Below, piece after piece: positions 21,820-34,700 of a stretch of 64,000 nucleotides of DNA; position 1 is the stretch's first letter; every line of letters starts with the position of its first letter. The notes below the pieces were generated by a model that was given only the letters and a program-made list of their open reading frames with translations, did no database searches and had not been told where the DNA came from. The position numbers were made by a program, and so were the translations under genes. The DNA lies in the NCBI GenBank assembly GCA_026182355.1, contig JAPFBL010000227.1:526001-590000 (forward strand). Reading direction: 5' to 3'. This DNA is from Hermatobates lingyangjiaoensis (lineage: Eukaryota; Arthropoda; Insecta; Hemiptera; Hermatobatidae).

Positions 21820-24800
21820 TTTTTTTAATATTGCATCCAACTGAACATTAACCCTTAAGCACGAATGAAGGAGTAATGATATAACTGAAGTTTTATCGAG
21901 ATATGGGAACAAATCAAAATTTTAATCTTTTCAAAGATCAAATTTTTATAAGAAATTCGGTTCTATAGTTAACTAAGACAGAGAGGGCAATATTTACCAT
22001 CGCAGTCCTTACTTGGGAAAAAATTTTCTAGAAATATTGAGAAAAGTCAAAAGTAAAACCCATATTAAATCTTGTTCATGAATTCATCGGAACTGTTGTT
22101 TATTTTTTTGTTAAGGCTGTTGATTTACTTAGTGTTATAACGTAGTAATACGGGATTATTATGCTTCTAAATTAATTAAGTATTTTAGGAAAATAATATA
22201 TCTAACTTAGATGACACTTAAATCAGAATTCATGGTTACGTATCAAAAATTTTGGTAAACAAACAAGCTGTTACATAACTTTAGGTTATGTTAAATATCA
22301 ATGAAAACTATTAACGGCATATTTATCGTCATTAAAAAAAAAACAATATAATATGGAGATGGTATGTTTGCTAAATCCAGTAATTAAAAACCAACATATT
22401 GTTTAAATCTTTTTTATAGAAGATAAAAAAGTGTATAAAGATTATCATCTCATATGATTCTCTTGTATGTAATCTACGATTACTACAGTGATGAATACTC
22501 GTAGATCCAAATTTACGATTATTGGTTGAAGTTTTAATCAGTTAATATTGATCTTCGAAAACTAAAACGGTTGCCAATCAACAACTGTCAGATAATAAAA
22601 TCTAATTGATGCTGCAATGAATGGTTATTTACTATTAGTATTAGAACACTTGGCAATAGTATTATCACGTTTGTATCAAAACTGCTGATTAGCTAAAATT
22701 ATTTAATTTAATGAAATATTGTTGAATATGTGTAAATTTTGTTCAAATATGACTACTATGGTGGAATTGACAATAAATAGCAAATAGAAGAATTGTTTGA
22801 ACAACTGATAAAATAGAAACACCTCTGGTCCAGTAACTACAGACAATAGTGTAGAAAATGAAGGGAGATTTAGGGGGTTTGAGATAGCGACAAGAGTCTA
22901 GGTTGATGCATTGAAGTGGACCGATAGCATCGAACAGCTGCCAATGCAACAGTCCCGATAAGAGCACCCCCTTGTCTAACCCTATTTGGTCACCCAAGCT
23001 ATCCATTCTAGCAAATTAACTAGGGCGATTCTTACTACAGTGACTATCTAAACCAGACTTCCATTCTGTTGAGCCGCTACTCGTATCTCTGTACTGCAAT
23101 TTATATATGTTGATCAGTTTGTTGTCCCCCAATGGATATCAGACCAAAACTATTCAAACCCATCAACTGATAGGAACAAACCAACATAAACGCAAAAATC
23201 AATGCAGTCAGCCTACAGAATTTGACTTTAGTGGGACTTTTTTCTTATTATACCTAATTAACAATAACGGTTGACGTAACAAACAGAAATCGGTCAGTTA
23301 CTAATATTGCGTTTGCACTACATAACGTGGCTTTTATTAACTTCAGTAAATATTAATAAGAGATCTTAGTCTTTTTTTCTCATTTCTTATTGTGCTTTGA
23401 ACATAATTTTTTCACATTGATGAAAATTTTCATATTGATCAAACTTCCGTTTGAATCAATTTACTGCACAGGAAAATTCGGTGGTCACTATCTTTTTAAG
23501 CGTCTTTGAGAGTGTCAGGCTACAATGATTGAATTAAGTGATTGAGGAAGTGGTTTGGGTAAATCGGAAACTGCTATGAAATTGTCAGTTAGTAGTTTCT
23601 AGAATGACTGGTTAATTGTGGAGAACTTAAAATGCTGATTTAATAATTAAATTTCATCTCTATTTCCCTTGAAGATACTTTAATGACTTAAAGATAAAAA
23701 TAATAATACGGAACTACAATGTGTATCTTATAATGTAATCATTTCCACTGCCAATTTCAAATTTTCTATTCTTTACAAATTATACAGATCATAATATCGG
23801 TATGACACATATACAATTAATGTAATATACCATATGGAGCATGCTATTAAAAAAAAACAACATATACAATTAAAAGCTCATTGTCTGTTGCCCATTTATG
23901 TTTTTTTTTTCCAAAATTTATATATTATATTTTATCTGTTGTATTTATAATCATCAACGAGACGTCATAAAAATAAATTAGAAGGAAAATACATTCCCAA
24001 AGGATTTTGATGCAGTTTATTTCAAATTTGCTATTAAAATCAGGATCACTGTCAACAGGTTCTCTGGAAGTGCTTTAAATGATATTTACGTTGATATGCT
24101 ATGAGTGTGTAATACAAAGTATTAAATGTACTATATCTGAGTTAAAGTTTTATACCGACTTTTTTACAAAAATACATGTAAACTTCAATAAAATAGCTTT
24201 ATAAATTGGTCCTTCTATGTGTTATGGGCAGATCATCTCAATAATGAAAAGATTATAATTACCAATGCCCAATATGAAACAACAAGCTTGTAACTATTCC
24301 CACACCTTTTTATAAGGTACATTATTTAAACGAGAACTGCTTAATATTTTGCAATATTTAAAATCTGTTCAAACTATTTTATTTGAAATTATACTGGTTG
24401 ACATTTAAATAAAAAACTAGTTAAGCATAATAGAATGTGTGTAAATAACAAAGAATGAAACAAAACACCCTTACTGTTTTGTTTAAACAGATAGTTTGTA
24501 TTTCGAAGAACAGATGAAGAGAAAAGGCAAGACAGATGTCGTGAAAAGGTAGCTAGTCATTCTGAGTACTCCTGCATATCAAGTCAAATTATGTCACTAG
24601 TACTCAAAAGCTAATTACTTCTACACAACTGAGCTCTACTTATTCTCTTCAGACCTTCTCCCTGATAATGAACTGTCTGCTTCAAAAACTGGTCTCCTGA
24701 AATGTTTTTTTTTCTATTCTGTTATCTAGACAGCTTAGTTTTTTTATGTCCAGTTGCATAGCTTTTAATGTTTTGAAAGTGTATATAAGACGCAATTAGC

Positions 24801-25115
24801 TTATAAATTATTCTTCAGTGTCAAAAACTTAAATGATTTGTTCTCAAAAAAGAATAAACGAAATCTGAATGATTCTGATTAAGCTAAATCTATTATTAAT
24901 GAGAATGTAGTAAAATATATAAAACTTATAATAAACCAGTTGATCAGACGAACTTTGTACTATCTAACAGTCAATGAATAGTTAACTTTAGCCTAACTTA
25001 ATTTAGTATTTAATTATAGACATAATAGCACACCCGAGAGACGTGAATGAATGGTTTGTCTGGATCTAGTAGTGCTCACTCCAATGGTTTGCAGTTTGGA
25101 TTCTCGTTACACTGT
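21820..25115. other. Mostly featureless AT-rich DNA
   Basis: No gene recognised. A PLE fragment (GATCTTAGTC with TTTCTTATTGTG) lies at 23363-23425. A denser block at 22840-23110 has an 87-codon minus-strand frame without a known match. Confidence 0.4.
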
Positions 25116-25125
25116 TGTTTTAGAT

Positions 25126-25606
25126 CTAGTGTCAAACATACGGCCCGCGGACCGGATCCGTCCCACCTAGAAGTCTAATATGGCTCGAGGGATAAATCTG
25201 CATTATTATAAAAAAAGAATGAGTTTACTCTAAATCCCCAAAAACTTTTTCTTATATTATCTGCTAGGGGCAAAGTATTTTAGTATGCACAGACTACATG
25301 AAAGGAACTAACACAATGTTCAGCGTATGTTGGCATATTATTCACTTTCTTTTGTCTTCGCACCTTCACCAGCAAAATAATTATGTGAAAAAGAATATCA
25401 GTAGATACAGAATGTCAGAGATCAGTAAAGGTTTTTATAGTTGACTTACTCTTTTTTGCACTAATTATTAGTATTAGTGACTAATTCAAAGAAAAAGGTG
25501 GACTTGTTGTTAACTCTATGTAATTTTGTAATTAGCTTACTGGCCCGGCCCGCTTGAGATCTAAGTTGCATCCGGCCCCCAGACCAATATCAGTTTGACA
25601 CCCCTG
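25126..25606. mobile_element. hAT-type non-autonomous DNA transposon with intact TSD
   Basis: The right end reads TTTGACACCCCTG, the complement of the common hAT terminus CAGGGGTGTCAAA. The left end is CTAGTGTCAAAC followed by GGCCCGCGGACCGGATCC, matched on the right by GGCCCGGCCCGC and GCATCCGGCCCCC. An 8-bp direct repeat, TTTTAGAT, flanks the element at 25118-25125 and 25607-25614, the length expected for hAT transposition. The 481-bp interior has no transposase frame. The left tip has lost part of the CAGGGG end. Confidence 0.88.
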
Positions 25607-25614
25607 TTTTAGAT

Positions 25615-26290
25615 GAGGACTTGAACATTACGTTCTCGATTGCACTCCATTTTAGCTTTTCCTTTGCTTCTTTGTTTCTGAGGACCATGTTACTTTTTCC
25701 TTTCGTGCAGACTCAAAAATTCGAATTAATTATTTCTGTATAAATAAAACTGACTGATTAATTATTATTTATATAGAAAACCACCTGGTACCAAACTTTA
25801 AAAAAAACAAACATTGAAGATATAAAATAAATTAATTCAGATATAAAATTAAAATTTTCTGTTGCAACATTTCTTTTTAAATCAGTCACCTTTGTGGGCA
25901 TCTGGCCAAATATTTCCAAAATTTTCATCGCAGTCAGATGAACGGTTTAGAAACGCAAAGATAAATATTCATTTTTACTTATACTAATTTGATCTTGCTT
26001 TATTAAATTGACAAAAATAAGAAATTATGCTTTTCTTTTTTTCTTTTTTTTTTTTTGGATTAATAATGTATTTGTGAAACAACTTAAGGTAGGCTCTTTA
26101 CTAGCACCCGTAAACATTTTGAGAAGTGTTTTATCAAAAAAATACAAATCGAGATGAATATATCTTATTCTCATGTCACACACAAACTCGCACTACTGAA
26201 TACATCTCATTATTCATTAGTGCGAGTTTGTGTGTTTCTGCTTTTAAGCAAGTTATATATATATACATAAATATATATATACTTTTTCGT
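25615..26290. other. No feature recognised
   Basis: AT-rich unique DNA. A short inverted pair GTGCGAGTTTGTGTG/CACACAAACTCGCAC near 26179-26235 could be a small hairpin. Confidence 0.35.
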
Positions 26291-26324
26291 TGGAAATACT
26301 CTCTCTTATCTCTCTTGAAGACAG

Positions 26325-26357
<33 letters not shown>

Positions 26358-26361
<4 letters not shown>

Positions 26362-26500
26362 CAAACCACAATAAGAAATGGGAAAACAAGACGAAGACCG
26401 CTTGTTACTGTTGAAAGATCTTAGTCTTGTTTTCCCATTTCTTATTGTGGTTTGATCATTGATTGTTATTTCACGTGTTTATGTGAAATCTTTTATATAT
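26358..26500. mobile_element. PLE terminal palindrome, GAUC sub-family
   Basis: Arms of 35 bp at 26358-26392 and 26424-26458 are perfect complements. The centre holds the ribozyme region from GACGAAGACCG to GAAAGATCTTAGTC, but the CU of the core is lost at the junction. (TA)n lies on the left. Confidence 0.7.
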
Positions 26501-26600
26501 ATATACAATTAAAAGAAACGGTCCAGCGGACTTTTTAAATAAACTAAATTCAAACCGCCCTGAGTCACCGCCTTGCCTTCCTGCGGGACTCTTAGCTCTT

Positions 26601-26640
26601 CACACCTCCTGATGACGACGATGGTCGAAATATCGATGTG
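26601..26640 (+). ncRNA. Hammerhead ribozyme motif, first tandem copy
   Basis: CACACC (26601-26606) pairs with GAUGUG (26635-26640), five of six. Core CUGAUGA (26609-26615) is canonical. An extra C precedes stem II GAC/GUC with loop GAUG, then GAAA, then UAUC with minimal stem III. Confidence 0.65.
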
Positions 26641-26814
26641 AGTTATGTCTGTGTCTTTCTGTGTGTTTCCTTTGTTTTGAATTTATTATTTATATATATA
26701 TATATATATAAATATATACAATTAAAAGAAACAGTCCAGCGGAATTTTTTAAATAAACTAAATTCAAACCGCCCTGAGTCACCGCCTTGTCTTCCTGCGG
26801 GACTCTTAGCTCTT

Positions 26815-26854
26815 CACACCTCCTGATGACGACGATGGTCGAAATATCGATGTG
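26815..26854 (+). ncRNA. Hammerhead ribozyme motif, second tandem copy
   Basis: Identical to the motif 214 bp upstream, with every core base kept. Confidence 0.65.
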
Positions 26855-26897
26855 AGTTATGTCTGTGTCTTTCTGTGTGTTTCCTTTGTTTTGAATT

Positions 26898-26899
<2 letters not shown>

Positions 26900-26959
<60 letters not shown>
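26900..26959. repeat. (TA)n microsatellite
   Basis: About 30 TA units closing the tandem PLE terminus pair. Confidence 0.95.
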
Positions 26960-26963
<4 letters not shown>

Positions 26964-27059
26964 TTCCGAGTTTGTGAGTGATTTTTTAATATATTATCAA
27001 ATGCAATCATTTTTAATTGAAATTCAATATAAACAGATTATCATTTGCTTTAAGTTTGA

Positions 27060-27470
27060 TTAATAGCTTATTAACTGATTTAAATAGTAGATGATAAATG
27101 GACAGTATTGATGTTCTAGACCAGACATTGACTGTCATTATTAGCAAGTATGAATTTGTCTACGGCTCTGCAATTCATTACCAGTCCTGTCTAAACTAAT
27201 TTCCGTGAATTGCACGCTTGCCAATGCTATTTATCAAAGTTTCTATTGAAAGCGTTCAATTTCAGTTTCAGTCTGAAGTTGGTATGCAAACATTTTGATG
27301 TCTCTTTACCAGCCGTCATATTCAGGTATAATTCAAACGAATATATTCGTCGTGCATCTAACCAGCACCGTTCAATCAACTGTATCTTAATATCAAACGT
27401 GTTCCTCTAAAATATGCAATACATAATTATTTCTTTCAATAAGTATCTCATTCAATTATTGAAAGAAATA
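27060..27470. other. Unique DNA of mixed composition
   Basis: The block 27110-27400 is less AT-rich than usual and contains no repeat that I recognise. It has a 66-codon frame with no known match. Confidence 0.3.
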
Positions 27471-27579
27471 CATACATACATATGTATATATGTGCAGATT
27501 AATGAACACGTTACATAAACACGTAATGCAATCAATGAAGTTTAAACCACAATGGAAAAAGGAAAACAATAGAAAAAAT

Positions 27580-27614
27580 GCTCCGAGGCCTTTCAATGTA
27601 TGTCATCAGAGAGC
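27580..27614 (-). ncRNA. Hammerhead motif, left arm
   Basis: Reverse complement of the motif at 27733-27767, base for base. Confidence 0.55.
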
Positions 27615-27732
27615 AAAGAAAGTAAAAACTGAAAAGCTAACATTAAAGTAATGGAGAAGGAAGGTAACAAATCGTTTTGTTACTTTTCTTCTCCATTACT
27701 TTTATGTTAGATTCTCAGTGTTTACTTTGTTT

Positions 27733-27767
27733 GCTCTCTGATGACATACATTGAAAGGCCTCGGAGC
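27733..27767 (+). ncRNA. Hammerhead motif, right arm
   Basis: Stem I GCUCU pairs with GGAGC (five pairs, one G-U). Core CUGAUGA is canonical; GAAA, palindromic GGCC and UC (C cleavage base) follow. Stem II (CAUACAUU) is very weak, the main doubt. Confidence 0.55.
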
Positions 27768-28263
27768 ATTTTTTTCTATTTTTTTCCCATTATGTTTTAA
27801 ACTTCATGTATGTAAGTATGTATGTGTACATTACGTGGGCAATAGTATGTATACATATGTATGTATGTATGTACTTACGTATGTATGCAATTACAGTATG
27901 CACTTTTTTTAACGCTTATTCCATATAATTCAAACAACGAGTCCACTCAGGTTTTTGTAATAATCGCTTAAAGTCATAAGAACTGAATAAACATTTTTAA
28001 ATTATTCATTATTGGTCTCATGACTCTCATGATTTCTAATTCTATTATTTAAGCCTATATTAATATAGTTTATTATAAAATGGCTTACATGATTGCTTCT
28101 TCTTAAATTACTACAATAAAGATTTATAAATTGCTATTATAATATTATTAAAGTATTGAATAAATGTATTATAGATACATTCAGAATACATTGGTTTTAA
28201 TTTTTTTGAAATCTTCAGTCTAACATTTCAGTCTTAAATTTTCATTTTTTTTTTCCTTTTCAG

Positions 28264-28311
28264 TTGTATTGAGAATCATCTAGGAAGATCTTTTTGCTAA
28301 CAAAACACCAA
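28264..28311 (+). other. Candidate non-coding micro-exon
   Basis: A 48-bp segment sits between a textbook acceptor (TTTTTTTTTCCTTTTCAG, ending 28263) and a strong donor (GTAAGTTT from 28312). All three frames contain stops, so it would be a UTR or lncRNA exon. It lies about 17.6 kb upstream of the RYK-like exon on the same strand, but a link is speculation. Confidence 0.3.
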
Positions 28312-29579
28312 GTAAGTTTATTTATCAATTCATATTTGTTGTTTGACAAATTATAATTTTGTTGTTTGACTATTTATAATTTTAACATTCTTTAAGCATG
28401 TTTGCATTTTAATAATTTTAAGCTGAATATGACATTTCATAGAGCTTATTTTCATATATCAGAGATACTTTGTTACCAGTAGTGACCAAATATAATTACT
28501 CATGATAGAAAATTGATGCCATCGTTCCTAATTATTTATAATCGATCATGAGCATTATTTATAATTAATAATTTTCATATTAATATCCATTAATCATGTT
28601 TACCATTAACATGAAAAAAAGGGAAGAAAAAAAAATTAGAAGGAAATTAGATAGGTACATTACTGTAAAAGTATATATATGAAAAGATTTCATTTATTTG
28701 TATTTCAAATGTAATTTTTTTACTAAAAGTTTATTTTGATAGCGTTATAGAAAAGAAATAACTTAAAACGTTCATAATAATATTTTTAACAGTATTGGAA
28801 AGGAAGATTATGAGGATCTAAGTATTGTTGCTTGAAAGTTTTTGGTCTGAAGCTCAGTCGAAGGATATAATAAAGTGAACCAATTATTTGAGTTTATTGC
28901 AGAGGTAAAAGTTAGTTTAAAGACTGCTTTATTGAATTTAGTTGTAGAAGTAAATCGGAAAAAGGGGGGGGGGTGAGTGGAGAGAGAGGGGTGTTGTTTA
29001 TGAAGCAAAGGGTGGGTGGTTGTGAAAAATTCAGGTGCCTTTGCGGTCCACCCTCTAAAGCGGCTTACAAACAACGCTGTCCCAACTTGAGCCTTTTCAG
29101 TACCAACTTGTTAGTTAAGATTCTAAAGAAAGTCACAAGAGGTCTGCTCTTTAAATGTTCTTTTCTTTTTTGCTGCTCCCACTTCTAAGACTACTTCAGT
29201 AGAAGTCTTTTTGAAAGAACTAATGAACAAAAGATGTCTTGACAAACTCGCTTCAACTTTTATTTTAAACAGCTTAAATGCTCAAGTAAGAAGCACTACA
29301 TTTTCTTTTTGAAAACCTATTCAGATTGTGCCAAAATTAATAGGATTAATAATAATCTCCGAAAATAGAAAAAGTTTCAATGCTCTTGTAATTAATTACA
29401 AGTTATAATAGAAAATACAATTATCTGATATGAAATTTATCTTTATTGCAAAAACATGTAATTTTATGAAACGTGATTTCAACCTCTGTGTTAGATTCAT
29501 CTAAATATAACCGTGAAAGGCTAACAGACATATATAATAGACGTTTATATTTTGTCGTAATTTTTTTACCTTACTGCGA

Positions 29580-29744
29580 TGAAGGAAATTTCGGCATTAA
29601 AAATTTTTGCCAATAATCCTGCCCTTGACGTCCTGAGAAAGATACGTGGCTCTGATGACCCCTGTAAATTCCCCCACAATGTCAACTGTACTATTGATGG
29701 AAGTCTAGGGACCTGGACCTGTCCAAGGAGCCAGTTTGTATGAT
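29580..29744 (+). CDS. Small open frame, unrecognised
   Basis: A 54-codon frame starts at ATG 29580 and reads MKEISALKIFANNPALDVLR, then KIRGSDDPCKFPHNVNC and GSLGTWTCPRSQFV. It has three cysteines and a denser, more coding-like composition than its flanks. It has no signal peptide or clear splice donor. I do not recognise it; an exon fragment or chance are both possible. Confidence 0.2.
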
Positions 29745-30499
29745 CAACAATAGCTGGTAACCGGAAAAAGTGATTCGTAAACAACTATGACGAAGTGTTA
29801 CTTTTCATAGAATCTAACATAATCAAAAACATGCCAACTTCTTACCTATCCGTTTAAGATCACCTTTTGAAAGCAAAATAAAATCTCAAATAATCGCCTT
29901 GTCTTTGAAAGTGACACACTATTTAAGATCCTTCTTGTTAGCATTCATGCCCTCATTAAATCTATCCCTTGTATTTCAAAGTGGAAAACCAATTTACTTT
30001 CATTTCGTGTTCATTCATTATTTCTAAATTACAAAAAAAAAATCTAATAATTTTTTGGTTCTACTAAGACGGATTAAAGAAACACAAATACGAAAAAGAT
30101 GTCATTAAAACTTCGAGAGAAAAGAAAGATTTGTAATAATTAACAGTAAAAAATGTAAAATTCTTACTGATTTATGATCAGATAGGATATGTTCTATGTT
30201 GTACATAGAACATAGAAATTGTACTCTTTTCTACTTTTTTTTTAATTCCTAATGACTTGAACGAAAATATTGTAAAATTTAAAATACAAATTTGGTTAAC
30301 ACAACTTTGTGATAAAGTAGCAAAAGACTATACCTATTACCAAGATTTCACTTCACCTATAAGTAACACATTTTTTAACTTTGTCAGTTCTTATCAACTT
30401 TGAGTACGTCCTCTGGATTTCTCACTTGATGAGATTTATTGTACATGGACATGATCACTACTTAGTCTGCTGAATTATCACATGTCCCTGTTGGTAAGC

Positions 30500-31000
30500 A
30501 GGAAACTCTTACTCATCCAGCCGGCCTGCTGGCCTCTCTTTTCATGAATGCCGCAAGGATAAATCATGATGCTCATAGAGTTTTAAGGTCTTCTGAAGAA
30601 GCACTTACTTGGTTGCAGAACTCTATATCTGCACCTGTTTTTAATAGCCATTTGATAAGATAGTTTGTTTTTCATTTATTCTCTCATTATTTTAATTTTA
30701 TTTATTTCTCCATTAATTTCCTTTATTTCTGTCGTTATCATTTTTCATAATAATTAAGTTATTACTTTTTCATTAGTATTATTATTATTAAATCATGTTG
30801 CACATTGCTTTTAAATATTGTTTTTTATGAATTTATTTGTTTCATTATTATTATTATTGTTATTAATATTTCATAAAAGCTTCTTATTTTATTTTTTTCC
30901 TTATCTCATTACTTTCAATTAGTAAATTGAAATGCACAATGTGCTTTTCTCTGGGCTGGTAGATGTAAATTTCGGGTTACTAAAGTTCATCATGGAAGGA
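30500..31000 (+). pseudogene. Decayed PLE GIY-YIG end
   Basis: The frame around 30515-30661 reads LLASLFMNAARINHDAHRVL and RSSEEALTWLQNSI, then a stop after FNSHLIR. It aligns by eye with the RASEEAFICLLG to NLYR ending of the intact PLE at 19 kb. As there, a T-rich tract (30665-30900) follows. No clear ribozyme survives. Confidence 0.4.
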
Positions 31001-31413
31001 TTTTTTATTAATGCCTGACGTCGTACATATTTGTAGGAGATGGTTTTAAAGCTTTTCCGAGGAATGTCAAACACTAAATTTTTCATCTACAAAATTAAGA
31101 ATTAATGTTCATGATCAACATTTGAACTTGAACTCCAGTAAAACACTCTGCTACTCGACCATGCCTAACTACAGACACACAGATAAACACAATACAGAAA
31201 TAAGTTTTAAATTAATAACCTGTTCTGTTCAAACGTCTTCAAACTCAGAATAAGAAGATCAAAATAGGTTATGAATAAAAAACTTTGAGAAAAATTGATC
31301 TAGATTGAACGTTTCACTCTATAAATGCGTGACTGGCATTTCATGAGCATTTTATTTGTTTCATTTTAGATTTTAGACAATTTTTAAAATACTTTAACTT
31401 AAGGTAGTTTATA

Positions 31414-31731
31414 GGGGCCAGGTAACCTCAGTGGTTAACGTACTCACCTCTGAGCTGGTAATCCGGAGTTCTATTCTCAACTGACCCTCGATTTATTCAC
31501 GCGGGAAGTGAATAAATCTGAGTATGTCGTCGCTTGGAGAAGACGTTAAGCCGTCGGCCTCGAGCCTGTACGATGTCAGGTATTCGTTAAAGGTCTCTAT
31601 TCGAAATACACTTTGATTTAGTCAAAATATAGGACTCCAAATGTAGAAACTGTAGAATCACTGATAAAACAAAAAGCCGGTTAACTAGGGAATCAGTTCA
31701 AACCATGACAATAATAAAGGTACTTGAAACC
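31414..31731 (+). mobile_element. tRNA-derived SINE, full-length diverged copy
   Basis: GGGGCCAGG, CTCAGTGGTTAACG (A-box region), a decayed B-box, the GATTTATTCAC/GTGAATAAATC hairpin, CCGTCGG...GAGCCTGTACGATGTC, and the AAGCCGGTTAAC tail type ending near AATAATAAAGG. Confidence 0.85.
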
Positions 31732-31734
31732 CCC

Positions 31735-34700
31735 ATAATCTTGGTCCTATATGATACGATTGTTATTATAAAGCAGAAAGAAATCAATAGTTATTAATCA
31801 TGCAGGAGATTCTATAGCAAAGTTCTTGTCCTAGCTCGACTCCTACAATCATGAATAAAAAATTATTCAAAAAGAGCTTGGCATTACTGAGTCTTTTTAA
31901 TGAATTTTCACTTGCACAGCGAACTCCATTAGAGGGTTTGCAATTTTAATCAAACGTACAGATAAAGAGTCAGTTTTACACTTGCATGGACAAACCGGAG
32001 AGAAATAAAATATTATACTTTTGTGCTTAAAAACAACTTTAAAATTTGCATTCGCGAACTTTTTATATAAGATTAATTGTAGAAAATGACCAACATATTT
32101 ACATGAAAGTAGTCTTTTAATATTGATAGAAATATACGATTAATAAAAGAAAAGCTGGGATTAATCATTTAAAAGCTTCACAGAATACTTTCTCAGCTGA
32201 TCCTTTAAGTACGTTATCCTGCCCCCATGACATTCTATGATACTGAACTGTTTGTTGATTGGGTTTATCCTCTTTAAACACGCTAAATACACATATTCAA
32301 CCATACTTAGTGTCTCTTAAATTTTAGCTATTTTCAAAATTGAAATTTAGTTTTCAAGATCCTTGGATATTATCTATTATCATGATCACTGTGAAAACTC
32401 TAGGAAATTTTCTTCTTTTTAATTACTTTCCCCAAGTTCCTTTTGAAAGAATCTAATATTAGGGTGTGCTGTAAAAACTAAAGAAGGTCTTCCTTCATTT
32501 AATTTACTTTCCTAATGCTTTTAATATAATTACTAATGGTGTCAGCTGTGAAATTACAAAAAGGCCTTCTTTTCAATTCCATATTTCTTTATAGTACCTT
32601 TACTATATGTTCATGTTAGTGGCTTCTGTAAAAACTCACACTCACCACTTAAGCTCGTGAGTGATTTCAAACAGACAGAGGATCGACACAAGTGAATACA
32701 ACTGACTCTGATTCTAGGTTCAATCAAACTATTAAATGCCAACATTTTCATCGTCAGAAGTAAGAAATTTGATAAAATAGGCACTAAACTGTTTATCAAA
32801 TTATTAACTTTTTTATTTGATAAACTAAAACTTCACTTAAGCATATAACCTTCCAGAAATTATTTCAATTTTTTTTTACTTCTGCCTATGAAAAAGGTTT
32901 TAAATAAAAACCAAAATGTTGCATTTTGAGAATTTAATTTGAACTTACAATGCTGACCAAAACCCTATTAATTAATACTCACTTCTATTAATTAAAATAG
33001 AATTCATTTTTTTTATTTTATTAATAAAATAAAATAAAAATTATTAATTAAAATGATTATAACCTCATTAATACAAATGAACATATTAAATTGTTTATTA
33101 TAACTATACGATAGTCACGAATTAATTAACAGGTTACAAACACAACATAAAACTTCGGTTCTACCCAAACTATAAAATACTATATTTATATAAAATTAAC
33201 GTTTATTTTAATCTAAAAACTGTCGATTAAAAACTGCTTCATTTATCAATTTATTTGTAAAACAGTGCCGTGTAGGAACTCGCTGTAAAACGCTAGTGAT
33301 TATTATTTGGCATTCGCTCAATCCATCTAAATCCACTTAGTGAACCCGTCTCCTGCTACATATTACACTCTAAACATCAAAGTTAAAAATTGATTTTCTC
33401 TTTGATCTTCTATCACGCCGAAATTATCAAGTAATAATCTGAAGAACATTAATGCATATCAAAAAGGTTAATATAACGATATAATAAAGGAAAAATAATA
33501 ATCATTTACAAATTATAAATGTCGTTATAATAATAAAATTCAATCTTTTGCTGAAAGCTATATGAATTGTACAAATAAATTAAAGGAAATATAATTGAAC
33601 TTTTTTTAGTTCAGTTCTAGGTGGATTTAAGCAACTCCAATAATAGAGTCTCAGAGGAGAAGCGGAATAGGAATATATCTGTGGCTGAGGTAAAAGTTAG
33701 AGCTCCATTGTTGCTAAGTGGTATTTATATATATAAGTTGAATAATTTCCATAATGTCCTCGACCAACCCCATTAGTGACCACACCATTAAGCAACCCCT
33801 TTAAATTCTATTTTCTAATCCTCTCCATAGTAGCCCTCAATCGATAGCTTAATTCCTTTGTTCTCCTTCTCAAAGTATTATTAAGGACCTTTATATGTCT
33901 TTCATAATTTAATTTAAATCCCCTTTCTATCCTAATTTTTAATTATATTTATATAAGACTTTTGTATTTTCATTTCGTATTATAGTTGGAATATTTTTTT
34001 TTTTATAAAAAAATGACTTTAGATGTAGAGCCATCAACATTTTTTTTCTTTTTTTTTGGTGTCACTTGCTTTGAATATTGTTGAACTTTCGCACTTGAGC
34101 CTAAATTATTAAATAGAAGTTTAAAAAAGTAAACTCCTAAATTACGTTACATTTTAAAATTCAATATTAAAAAAAATATTATAATTTAAATTTGTCAATT
34201 TAAGACAAACACCAACGGTTATAGCTATGTTGAATACAACAGGGTTTTTTTAGATCATAAGAGATAAACAGGCTCGAGCGTGATTAAACCTGCATGGGTA
34301 CTACCATGTGCCATTAGGTCCCCGAACATTGTAGCTCTCTCATTGTTGATGAGAGCCAAACCTTAAATGATCCACGTAAATACCACGTTTAAATAAATCA
34401 AAATCGACGAATGTGCTTAGTGCTTAAAGTGTGGAGTTAGAAAAACCATTAAACTCAACATTTCTTAAATGCTTTTACGAAAACTCAGTAGGTTTAGAAA
34501 ATAGATGAAGTTCATTCAGAACTCTCAGATGATGACAGTAGTGGTACTAGGTTCCCGTGCAACTATGAATCTGTAATTAGTATGTTTTCTGCTGCAAGTT
34601 CTGTATTTAACGGGACGATAAGTTCCTCAAATCTTACATTTATATAACTTTAAATAAATGGAATCACTTATAACTTAAAAATCTACATCAGTTTTTTTTT

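Larger units (their letters stand above)
26509..26904 (+). mobile_element. Tandem pair of PLE terminal repeats, each with a hammerhead motif
   Basis: Two nearly identical units, 26509-26694 and about 26723-26904, offset by 214 bp and separated by (TA)n. Each runs AAAAGAAACGGTCCAGCGGA (first copy), CCGCCCTGAGTCACCGCC, CTTCCTGCGGGACTC, the ribozyme, then GTTATGTCTGTGTC and the GTGTGTTTCCTTTG end. Few differences separate them, so the duplication is recent. No reading frame lies between. Confidence 0.8.
27485..27815. mobile_element. PLE terminal inverted repeat, GGCC sub-family
   Basis: Long inverted repeat centred near 27678. The left arm, about 27540-27672, pairs with 27684-27808. Both arms hold a hammerhead motif, minus strand on the left and plus strand on the right, with identical core regions. 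ATGT/TATG simple repeats flank it. Confidence 0.75.
27840..31410. other. Mostly unique AT-rich DNA
   Basis: Apart from the entries listed inside it, I see no gene. A GC-skewed block at 28960-29060 (GGGGGGGGTGAGTGG) has overlapping frames on both strands without a known match. Confidence 0.35.
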
